Source: Hyalella azteca (lineage: Eukaryota > Arthropoda > Malacostraca > Amphipoda > Hyalellidae). Taken from it: DNA of 64,000 nt. The DNA lies in NCBI RefSeq assembly GCF_000764305.2, contig NW_025938161.1:1-64000 (forward strand), given 5' to 3'. The notes below the pieces were generated by a model, which had not been told where the DNA came from, made no database searches, and saw nothing but the letters and a program-made list of their open reading frames with translations. This document shows positions 9,990 through 21,900 of this stretch, one piece after another. The translations under genes and the position numbers were made by a program. How positions within the stretch are numbered: the first letter of the stretch is position 1; each line of letters starts with the position of its first letter.

Positions 9990-12900
9990 CTGGAAAGAAA
10001 AGTACTGTAAACAAAACAGAACAACACATGATTACTTTCCCTCTGATTCCTAAATGTGTTTGTACACTGAGCCACTAGTGGCGGCCAGTACAACTTTCAT
10101 ATATTAACTGCCACTATTTACCGCGCTACTGGCCTCTTGTTTAGAGGTTACTGGAGCAAATAGACGGAACACGTCCAACGTTACATCCGGGACCCGAGGG
10201 CGGGGTGACCTGCCTAGCGATGACTCGGAGACGGAGGACGACGAAGGCGGAACATCAGCTTGACCGTGGACTACGACGTCCTAAACTCATCACACAAGAT
10301 CACACAAGCTCGTATAGGTTAGGCTAGATGAGGTTTGGCCAGATGAAGTATGGCCATGTTTTCCTTTGGCAAGCTTAAGTTGTGGCTGTGGACATCCGGC
10401 GCTATGGCTTTGAGCACTTGACTTCATGGGCCGTTAATCACTCTAGCGTTCTTACCTATGGAAAAGAATAAGAACCAAGTGTGAAGTTTGGCAATGCTGG
10501 CCTCCGGCATGCGCCTATTTGGTTATTCTGCAATGTTAAGAATAAGCGGGAGTTCTACGGCCTAATAAACGCTGAAACCGCTATAACTGCATCAGACCCA
10601 ACCTGGTCCAAGCTAGACACGTTGCAACATTTCTTCACTTAAAACAAACCTAAGCGGCCCAAACCTAACCTCATTGACCGCAAGAAGATAAGAAGGCGCT
10701 TCAAAATATCCGGTATTGTTGATTCCCGGCAACGCTGAGCTCAGCTGATTATTGGATATGAAACTTCGATTGTTCCAGCCATTTATTAATTATGATTAAC
10801 TATCCTGTGTGATCTACACCTGTGCAGTGACGCAGTGAGTGATCTACAGCTGTGCAGTGACGCAGTGAGTGATCTACAGCTGTGCAGTGACGCAGTGAGT
10901 GATCTACACCCTGTCTCTTATACACATCTAGATGTGTATAGCAGCAAAGCGCCGCCACACCTTTGCTTTCACTTCGCCCTCGGGTTTTGTGAGACCCTTA
11001 GACTTGCACACATGCTATACTCCTTGGCCCGTGTTTCGAGACGTGTTGGTTCTGAAATCTTGCAGCACCAACATGACAAATTTTCAATACATTTGGAATC
11101 TTGGAGCCAGATTGAGCATTTTTACAACAATTAGATAGAAGGAGCTTCATCTAGTGGGAATCTTGCAGTTCCAAAAATGGATGGAAACCTAGTCATGGCC
11201 CTGAAGCATTGTGGTAAAGGAGAACATTTCTTGTTGCCCTTCCTCTGGTTCATTCTTGAATGCTATAAGTAGACTAGTATCTAGTATGTATCTTGGACAT
11301 CAGCATTACCATACATAAGAAATTGATTGAAATTTTGAGTAGTTCAGGAAATTAAAATGAACTGATTTTAATAACTCTTTGGTTTGCCACCATGCCCTGA
11401 AGCTAGATGTTTTTCATGCTAGATTCAAGTTTGACCCATAGGCAGATACAAGGCTACAAGCACTATTCTGGAAAATTGGCAAGGAGTCACCAATGAATTA
11501 AAGACAAAAACATCTATTCTTACAGTCAATTATAGCATTTGCCTGATTATTTTCCTTTAAAATAAGAAAAATGACCCATAACTTTTGGTAAATTCTGCCC
11601 AATATTCAAGATGGATAGAAGCATAATCAATAAAAAACAAAAATGCTGCTATCACAAAATTTACTCATCAATCAGTATAAATTTAACAATACAAACTATC
11701 ATGCTTATTTGATTGCATGGATGCAAACAAGAGTTTTTAATCCTCCTTGAAATGGGGAAAGATCCAGAGCCCAGAGGAATGGATGAAACAGCCAGAGTAG
11801 TGAGTCATAGGCATTTGTGTCCAATTCATGGGTGATTTCTGCCCAATTTTCCAGTTAGGTTTAAGTCTAAAAGATTTCTTATTTACCAGGCTTATTGCCA
11901 CTATGTTTGATAGCTATTTTTTGAATAACTGTTGATACTTGTCCCTCAGTGACTAAAATATTATCATTAACTAAAGCCTTTTCATCATTCATTCAATTGC
12001 ATATTACATTATTAGCTTCCCCAAGACCAAGAGTAGTAACTGTACCATTACCATGTCCATGATACCATCTTCCAACTTCCATGGCTCCTGCTCAAAGTGC
12101 AATGGACCATGGGCGGGCCAAAAGCTGAGCCGGTAGCGGTAAGGCAGATGAACTCTCCGAAGTTCCGAACATCAATGATAGAACAACTTCAGCTTTTTCA
12201 AAGAAATAAAATAAGAACCAAAAATGAAAAAGAAATTTTTACCAATGCAGACTCATAAAACTCGAGGCTCTGAGTGTGCGGAACAGGAAGAAAGGCCAAA
12301 CAGCCAGTCTGAGCCAGAGCCAGTTGACTTTAGCCAGACAGGCCCAGAGTGCCCCAGACTGGGACTGCTAGTTGAGTTTAGGAAGGAGCTAATTCAAGCT
12401 AAACTACTTATTATTTAAGTTATTAAGAGTGCCTATGAAATTTTGGCTCACAATAATAATTCTATTATGAATAATAATTCATAATACTGATAATAGGTCA
12501 AGTTACTTAGGTACTTTATAAACTCTAGAGTTTAGAGAACGAATTTAACACACGGGCTTTCGCAGTGAACGAAAATGAAAGTACTGACAAGTGACTATCT
12601 CCCGCTACGAGGGCTATGCCTACCGGTAAGAGTTATTATGTTATGGCGTCCGCCGCGAACGATCTCTGCAGTCTGCAGCGACAACGAACGTTTCCGATGT
12701 GCAAAAATGTCACTAATATATCATCAATTAGCATTAACGCACAAATGATAGTAACAATATTTCTATATTACATAAAAAAATAATTCTGTTACTCCTGCCG
12801 TTGATAATCCTTAGTTATTCTTCCATGCCTTAGGCATAGTTGCCATAGTAGTATACTAAATGCAAAGTTGAGAAAACCACCAACAAACGAAACAAACTCT

Positions 12901-15900
12901 CAGAAACTGCACCGAGAGTAAAGTTCAGTGAATCAAATTAATCGAAGCGACCAAACATTGATTAACTTATCGAAAAATGTAGACCGCGAGAGCTTCTTCT
13001 GGATTTAAATATTCACTGCGATGTGCCGAATGCCGATGTCAACGAACGTTTCAGTGCCACTACCAGTTTTCGATGTGCCATGTGCGTTTACAGTTTACTG
13101 CGTTTTCTAGCCAGAGGCATTGCGCACGGAGAATAAAGTCGCGTACGACAACAAAAACTAACATGATAAACTAATGTTTCTCAAATTTTCAGTAATATAT
13201 AATGAATTTTCCACGCAGAAATTACTGAAACAATGTTTGTAACAGTCTACCTAAAAAGTATTAAATACGATAGGGCTACAAACAAATCGTTACTGTTGCC
13301 GTTATTATTTCTTCCTTATTCTTACATAAGTAAAAACATAGTTGAATAAACCACCAACAAACAAAAGAATGAAACATGCTCTCTTCTGTTGGTCTAAAAT
13401 TTAGGAACTGAGTGCAGAACAATCGCTCCCACTCTCGTCTTGAGAAGTTGAATTGGTAGATATTAAACAACCAAAACAAAAATTGCATCATCACTGCTGC
13501 ATGATTGCTGATATTTAACAAGTTTTGTTCATCGATCATTAGCGTATAGGCAAGAAAACTGCACCAGAGTAAAGTTCGGTAAATTATATTAATAGAAGCG
13601 AATAAACTTGATTAAATTATCAAAAAAGAAGCAAACCACGTGAGTTTTTCACTGGAATACTCCGCTCAACCAACCACAAGCAGCGAGTGCGTTATTGGAA
13701 CTCACGCAGCAATACCAATACGTGACGTGAGTCTACGTCAGGCAGCCGTGTGTTTAAACGAGGTTTTAAACGTAGATTGAACAAAGGTTTTTTCATACAG
13801 TTTGCATCCCATGAAACTATTTCAGCTTAATTATTTAAAATGTTTTATTCATTAGTACGCTGCGATAGGAATTATTACAGATTTTTTACAGCACTTCGTT
13901 TTCAATTAAAACGAAAAAACGCTTTTTTAGGCAACACAAATAAGTGAACGGAATTGAAATGCTTGAACCTTGGGATATACAGTGGGGGGAAATAAATATT
14001 CGTACACTTGAAAAATCGTATTTTAATGTATGTAAGTACACAAACTTAACAGGAAAAGTGATTTAAATTATGTATAGAGACGCATAGTATTCAAAAATAC
14101 AATCAAAAGAAATTAAATCTCAATGCAACAAAAAAACAATGCAACATGTTCACTTTTCGGGGTGAAAAAAGTATTCGTACAAAACAATAAATCCGCATTA
14201 TTTTAATTTAATACTTGGTTGAATACCCTTTATTCAGCTCAACAGATACCAGTCTATTTCTATACGTCTCGACCAATGATTTGCAGATGCTGACTGGTAT
14301 TTTATACCATTCTTCTTGGCACAACACCTTAAGATTCTCAATGTTTGTTGGGGACCTTTTCTTAATTTGAATCTTCAAATACCGCCACAAATTTTCAATC
14401 GGATTCAAGTCCGGCGACTGGCTTGGCCATTCCATAACGTGTACATTTCTATCAGCGAACCATTTCTTTGTGGATCTTGCAGTATGCTTAAGGTGCTTGT
14501 ACACGGGGATAGTGCAGACGGCTAGTAAATCTGGCTAGTGACGGTCGCTTGGTGACTATCCGGCAAGTAAGCCTGTACACACGTGGAGAGTAGAAGGTGA
14601 AGCTATCTTCTCTTTCGCGCCCGCCAGTGCCTCATTAGAAGCCGTCGAGTGAGGTCTGCGAAGATGGTTAGTGGATCACCTTCAACAACTCGATTCTGTA
14701 CGTCGTTTTTATACTATTTATTCTAGCCCTTGAAAATGCAGCGTCGGGAACAACTAAACCCTGACTAATAAGGTCTTCTTTCCGTTTCAAAATACTCGTT
14801 TCTCCCTTCCTTTTGTTGGAGTAACCATCATGGAAAACATTATACTCTAATTCATATCTTTGGAATATTTCAAAAATAATTGAATATCGTCTGGAATCCA
14901 CTTAGTTTGTTTCTTCTTAGAAACATTACCGTTCAAGCAAGCCATGATTCACTTGATCCAAGATACTTCGCAAGAGCGGCACAGATGCTCTCACCATGGC
15001 TGCTTCAGCGCTACTAGCCATTTCTCCAGCAGTGTTGCCAGGTTTTTCTTTGCGAGAATACCAGATTGCCTAGCTCAAAATACCAGAAATATACCAGAAA
15101 TTCTATCGTTCAAAAACAGACTAATACCTCCAAATTTAATAAAACTATTCGTCAGAAACGTTGGTTAGAAAAAAATTATCTTATGTACTGTGCAGCAGCA
15201 GTTATCTGGCTTGACGATAATTAGCTAAATTGAACACGTTATATTTTTTTCCCTCTGTTTGGAACATTTTGACACTTTTTTTCCTGTGTTTGATTACATT
15301 GACACTTTTTCCTTTTTCTATCAGTGTCATTGTGGCACTTTTTCCTCTTCGCTCAACATGAGCAAGCCACGGAATCAGGTCATCTTCCCTTTGCTTATTT
15401 TCGTACATGCTTGCATATTGCATTAATCTAACATTTCGGGTGTGATCACTTGTTGCGGTTGAGCAGATAGCTTTTGGTCCGAATAAGGGACTCCAGTACC
15501 GTAGTTGAAATTTTATTTTCCGTTGCTTGTTTTTCACATAGGTGACTTGTGAAAACACTTGCACCACGAATGCTTTGGAGACAGGTCAAAGTAGACAAGT
15601 GATGCAGTAGGCAGCCAGTTCCCTGAATGGATGATAATTATCAAGATCAGTGAAATGTTGAATGGCACCCCAGAATTCAAGTGGCACACTAGAATTCGAA
15701 ACCACCAAACAAAAATGGTGGAGCTTGCGTCGCAGAGATCGGTTCGACATCCTCACTCGTCCTAGGCCATATCATCAGTTAATCACTGATCAGTAATCAA
15801 TCGAGGATCATCACTCTCATGCTCATATTGCACTAAGCACTTCTGTTAAATGTTAACAATTAAATTGGGGTTATTTTATCAAAGCGGTAAACTCGAGGTT

Positions 15901-18900
15901 CCAAAAATGTCGGGAAACCTCTAGTCGCGCCACTCTGATGGTAATCTATATAATCCACGCCTACGTTGGACTGTTGGTGGAAATTCAAACTTCAGAGGTG
16001 GAACTTAATGCAGTAAATTTGCAGTAAGTCAGAAAATACCAGAAAAATACCAGATTTAGGCAAATATACCAGATCTAAAATGTTCATACCAGACACCTTC
16101 TGAAAATACCAGATTTGTGAAATCTGGTATAGAAATATACCATCTGGCAACGCTGTTCTCCAGCCAAGATATCAACACATCGTTGTCCCGCTCGGTCGCA
16201 TCTCGGGCACTTGCCGGCGCATGCCTCTGAAGCGGCTGAACCCCTATACACGAGGCTAGTAGCGTGGACAGTTCATGCGCCGGATGAACTAGCGGCTAGT
16301 ACTATCCCTGTGTACAGGCACCTTTAAGGCCCCACAGGGACAGCAGCACGACGGGCGCGTGGCCTGGGCCATACAGCAGGTACCTGCACAGCACCAACAC
16401 GTTGAGGAGGCCCCACAGGGACAACGATGGCCCAGTGGACACTGACCATCGCCTGTAGAGGCCCGCAGGAGGCCCAGTGGACACTGAACATCGCCTGTAG
16501 AGGCCCCACAGGACAACAATGGCCCAGTAGACACTGACCATCGCCTGTAGAGGCCCCAGAAGACAACGATGGCCCAGTGGACACTGACCATCGCCTGTAG
16601 AGGCCCCAGAAGACAACGATGGCCCGGTGGACACTGACCATCGCCTGTAGAGGCCCCACAGGGACAAAGATGGCCCGGTGGACACTGACCATCGCCTGTA
16701 GAGGCCCCACAGGGACAGCAATGGCCCGATGGACACTAACCATCGCCTGTAGAGTCCCCACAGGACAATGGTGGCCCGGTGGACACTGACCATCGCCTGT
16801 AGAGGCCCCACAGGGACAACAATGGCCCGGTGGACACTGACCATCGCCTGTAGAGGCCTCACAGGGACAACGATGGCCCGGTGGACACTGACCATCGCCA
16901 GTAGAGGCCTCACAGGACAACGATGGCCCGGTGGACACTGACCATCGATTGTAGAGGCCCCACAAGATGCCCGATGGACACTGACCATCGCCTGTAGAGG
17001 CCCAGTGGACACTGACCATCGCCTGTAGAGGCCCCAGTAGACGGACGGGGCCAGGTGGACACTGACCATCGCCTGTAGAGGCCCCGCAGGAGGCCCAGTA
17101 GACACTGACCATCGCCTGTAGAGGCCCCAGTAGACGGACGGGGCCAGCACAAAAGTGGCCACCGCGCAGCCGACTACGGCGGACAGGAGGAAGAGGACAA
17201 AGTGCGCGTGGTTCTGATGGCCAACACAGTTGTTGATCCATGGACAGTGGTGGTCCATCTTAGGGATGCAGCGGCCACCTGGTGGACACAATTATTGGTA
17301 CAAGGGATGGACATTTTGGCGGACATTTTTGCGGATAAAACAGTTTAGTGGCGGACATTTTGGCAGATATTTTAATGGTTAAAATACATTTAACGGACAG
17401 ACGGACGGACATGAAGATTGACGGACATTTTGGTGGACAAAATACAGTTTAGTGGTGGACATTTTGGCAGACATTATAATGGTTAAAATACATTTAACAG
17501 ACAGACAGACATGGACAGACAGACGGACAGACAGACGGACAGACGGACATGACGATTGACGGACATNCAGTTAGTCGGGTAGTCAGTTAGTCGGGTAGTC
17601 AGTTAGTCGGGTAGTCAGTTAGTCGGGTAGGCAGTTAGTCGGGTAGTCAGTTAGTCGGGTAGTCAGTTAGTCGGGTAGGCAGTTAGTATTTATTAAACTG
17701 TTTCTCGATCATGAACCTAATATCACTCTAGTTTGAAATTGTAAACTGATATTTATTTTTAGTCTGATCTTTACTGATATAAAATTAGGTTTTATCTACG
17801 TGATCTGATATTTTAATGAACTGATTGTTATATATTGCAAATTGCATATACAATATTAAATATACAAGTCATAAAAATATTAAATATACAAGTCCCGGTG
17901 ACAATACACTATTAACAGTAAGTCTATACAAGATGCAGTAATAACACGTGTGTAGACAGTACACAGTAGACACTCACAGTAAGTCTATACAAGATGCAGT
18001 AATAACAAGTGCGTAGACAGTACACAGTATATACTCACAGTAAGTCTACACAAGATGCGGTAATAACACATGTGTAGACAGTACACAGTAGATACTCACA
18101 GTAAGTCTATACAAGATGCAGTAATAACACATGTGTAGACAGTACACAGTAGACACTCACAGTAAGTCTACACAAGATGCAGTAATAACACGTGTGTAGA
18201 CAGTACACAGTATATACTCACAGTAAGCGTGTACTGTGTGCAGCCCTCACGTACTGGCCAGTAGATGCCGTCTCCTGGCGCTGTGCACCACACGTTTGCA
18301 AACACCTGTAAACAGGGGGCAGGTTACTGGGGGAGACCTGTAAACAGGGGCAGGTTACTGGGGGAGACCTGTAAACAGGGGCAGGTTACTGGGGGACACC
18401 TGTAAACAGGGGCAGGTTACTGGGGGACACCTGTAAACAAGGGCAGGTTACTGGGGGACACCTGTAAACAGGGGCAGGTTACTGGCTGACACCTGNTTGC
18501 TCCACGTGCCCAGGTGGTACAGGTACCTGCTGCAGGTTGCTCCACGTGCCCAGGTGGTACGGGTACCTGCTGCAGGTTGCTCCACGTGCCCAGGTGGTAC
18601 GGGTACCTGCTGCAGGTTGCTCCACGTGCCCAGGTGGTACAGGTACCTGCTGCAGGTTGCTCCACGTGCCCAGGTGGTACAGGTACCTGCTGCAGGTTGC
18701 TCCACGTGCCCAGGTGGTACGGGTACCTGCTGCAGGTTGCTCCACGTGCCCAGGTGGTACGGGTACCTGCTGCAGGTTGCTCCACGTGCCCAGGTGGTAC
18801 AGGTACCTGCTGCAGGTTGCTCCACGTGCCCAGGTGGTACAGGTACCTGCTGCAGGTTGCTCCACGTGCCCAGGTGGTACGGGTACGTGAAGGGCGGGAG

Positions 18901-21900
18901 GCGGGCGTCGGCGCGTCGATGGTTCGCCTTCTCCAGGATCCAGTCCTCGACGGCGGTGCTGTTGCGCACCACAGCGCGAACCTGGTAACAGTCAAGGGTT
19001 AATTATCATTATATTAAATATATTAATTGTATAACGCAGAAGTGTTAAGTTATTTATGATTAATTAAATATATTAATTGTACAACGTAAAAGTGTTGCGT
19101 CATTATTGTATAACGTAAATGTGTTACGTTACTTATAATTAAATAAAGAAATATCAATTGTATAATGTAGAAGTGTTACGTTACTTATAAAGCACGCCAA
19201 GCGCCTGGCACGAGTATAGCGTTACTTATAATTATATTAAATATATCAATTGTATAACGTATAAGTGTTAAGTTACTTCTAATTAAATTAAATATATTAA
19301 ATGTATAACGTATAAGTGTTGCGTTACTTGTAATTAAATAAAGAAATATCAGTCGTATAACATAGAAGTGTTACGTCACTTATAATTAACAACAACAACA
19401 CTTGGAAGCAGAGCAGAACATTTGCAATGAATGCAAGAACTTTCCTCGCTATTTCACACCAATAAATTGTTATTATAACCAATAATGGTGACTACAATAG
19501 CAACAATAATAGTGCTGGAAATAAGCTACAATAATAAGAACAACAACAAGACCTGGTGCCGGTTTTTTGCATAGATAAAAATATACGTATATTGTTATCA
19601 ACAACAAGATAACATAATTCATATAAATTCAGTTATTCGTAAAGATAATAATATGAATATTAATAACAAAAACAACACCAAAAACAACAATAACAACAAC
19701 AACCACAACAATAACAATACCTGGTGCAGTTTCTTCGCAGTGATAACATTATTCGTATATTGTTATCAGTAACATGATAACAATATTCGTATATATTCAG
19801 TTATCCGTAAGATAACAACAATAACAAGACCTGGAAGTATAGCAGGAGGCCCACGGCGAGCACGACGCCAATGGCGAGGCCCAGCACGAACATGTTGATG
19901 AGGAGGCCCCACAGGGAGAGCAGCACGACGGGCGCGTGGCCTGGGCCATACAGCAGGTACCTGCACAGCACCAACACGTTGAGGGCCCCACAGGGACAGC
20001 AGCACGACGGGCGCGTGGCCTGGGCCATACAGCAGGTACCTGCACAGCACCAACACGTTGAGGAGGCCCCACAGGGACAACGATGGCCCAGTGGACACTG
20101 ACCATCGCCTGTAGAGGCCCGCAGGAGGCCCAGTGGACACTGAACATCGCCTGTAGAGGCCCCACAGGACAACAATGGCCCAGTAGACACTGACCATCGC
20201 CTGTAGAGGCCCCAGAAGACAACGATGGCCCAGTGGACACTGACCATCGCCTGTAGAGGCCCCAGAAGACAACGATGGCCCGGTGGACACTGACCATCGC
20301 CTGTAGAGGCCCCACAGGGACAAAGATGGCCCGGTGGACACTGACCATCGCCTGTAGAGGCCCCACAGGGACAGCAATGGCCCGATGGACACTAACCATC
20401 GCCTGTAGAGTCCCCACAGGACAATGGTGGCCCGGTGGACACTGACCATCGCCTGTAGAGGCCCCACAGGGACAACAATGGCCCGGTGGACACTGACCAT
20501 CGCCTGTAGAGGCCTCACAGGGACAACGATGGCCCGGTGGACACTGACCATCGCCAGTAGAGGCCTCACAGGACAACGATGGCCCGGTGGACACTGACCA
20601 TCGATTGTAGAGGCCCCACAAGATGCCCGATGGACACTGACCATCGCCTGTAGAGGCCCAGTGGACACTGACCATCGCCTGTAGAGGCCCCAGTAGACGG
20701 ACGGGGCCAGGTGGACACTGACCATCGCCTGTAGAGGCCCCGCAGGAGGCCCAGTAGACACTGACCATCGCCTGTAGAGGCCCCAGTAGACGGACGGGGC
20801 CAGCACAAAAGTGGCCACCGCGCAGCCGACTACGGCGGACAGGAGGAAGAGGACAAAGTGCGCGTGGTTCTGATGGCCAACACAGTTGTTGATCCATGGA
20901 CAGTGGTGGTCCATCTTAGGGATGCAGCGGCCACCTGGTGGACACAATTATTGGTACAAGGGATGGACATTTTGGCGGACATTTTTGCGGATAAAACAGT
21001 TTAGTGGCGGACATTTTGGCAGATATTTTAATGGTTAAAATACATTTAACGGACAGACGGACGGACATGAAGATTGACGGACATTTTGGTGGACAAAATA
21101 CAGTTTAGTGGTGGACATTTTGGCAGACATTATAATGGTTAAAATACATTTAACAGACAGACAGACATGGACAGACAGACGGACAGACAGACGGACAGAC
21201 GGACATGACGATTGACGGACATTTTGGTGGACAAAATACAATGAAGCGATGAACATGAACATAATTACTAATGATCACTTAAATATAATTGATATTAATT
21301 AGTTGACTTTTGAGTTAATGGTCATAATACACAGCTAAATATTAATTAAACCATACAAAAAAATTCTGATTTTTTATCAATGGTAAATTAACAACATTCA
21401 TTATTTCATATAATAAATCAAATAAATATTTTATGTAATAAAATAACCCAGCATAAAATATTACACATAACACTTCATTAACATAAAAAATTGTATTAAT
21501 ACTAATAACAAACTATTACAACAATAGTTACTGCAATATAGAATAATATTATACACAGAATAGAATATAATTAATAATAATAATGAATAATAAACATACT
21601 CTATCTGCAGTGTATGTTACTTGTATTCAATAAAAGTGCATACAATAATCTAACAGTATTATATAATATATAATTAAGATAATAATAATAATAATATAAT
21701 AAATAATAATGTATAATAAACGTACACTGTCTGCAGTGGTGAGCTCTGGGAGGCTTGTAGGCGCTGCAGAGGCTGCAGTGCTGCAGATACTGCGTGTCCT
21801 GTAGGTCACTCTGCACAGTACACTGATACTGTACATACTGTACATATACTGACCACTTCTCCCCCCTTGATCCACTTCTCCCCCTTGACCCACTTCTCCC

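Larger units (their letters stand above)
14491..16323. mobile_element. PIF/Harbinger-like element with 23-bp inverted termini
   Basis: The left end AGGTGCTTGTACACGGGGAT is mirrored at the right end as the complement of AGGTGCCTGTACACAGGGAT; the termini differ at two of about 23 positions. Flanking TTA on both sides (14488-14490 and 16324-16326) fits the 3-bp TWA target duplication of PIF/Harbinger. It carries a broken MADF-type gene, as autonomous Harbingers often carry a Myb/SANT-like second gene, but no DDE transposase that I can see. A hAT element is nested inside it. The sequence right of it is the duplicated ZDHHC6 exon, not the missing half of Tc1. Confidence 0.68.

Noticed and set aside
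14208..14504. An intact small Tc1 transposase gene of 98 codons
   Set aside because: The first residues before [10 protein letters not shown] come from the adjoining Harbinger end; it is only the C-terminal third of a transposase.
16289..17291. An independent second palmitoyltransferase gene
   Set aside because: Only one exon is present, identical to 19986-20934, with no separate neighbouring exons.
19766..20947. ZDHHC6 DHHC exon taken as a complete 393-residue protein
   Set aside because: It starts inside an intron (MCPP lies before the acceptor) and its last 60 residues are out of frame with the conserved membrane segment and donor.
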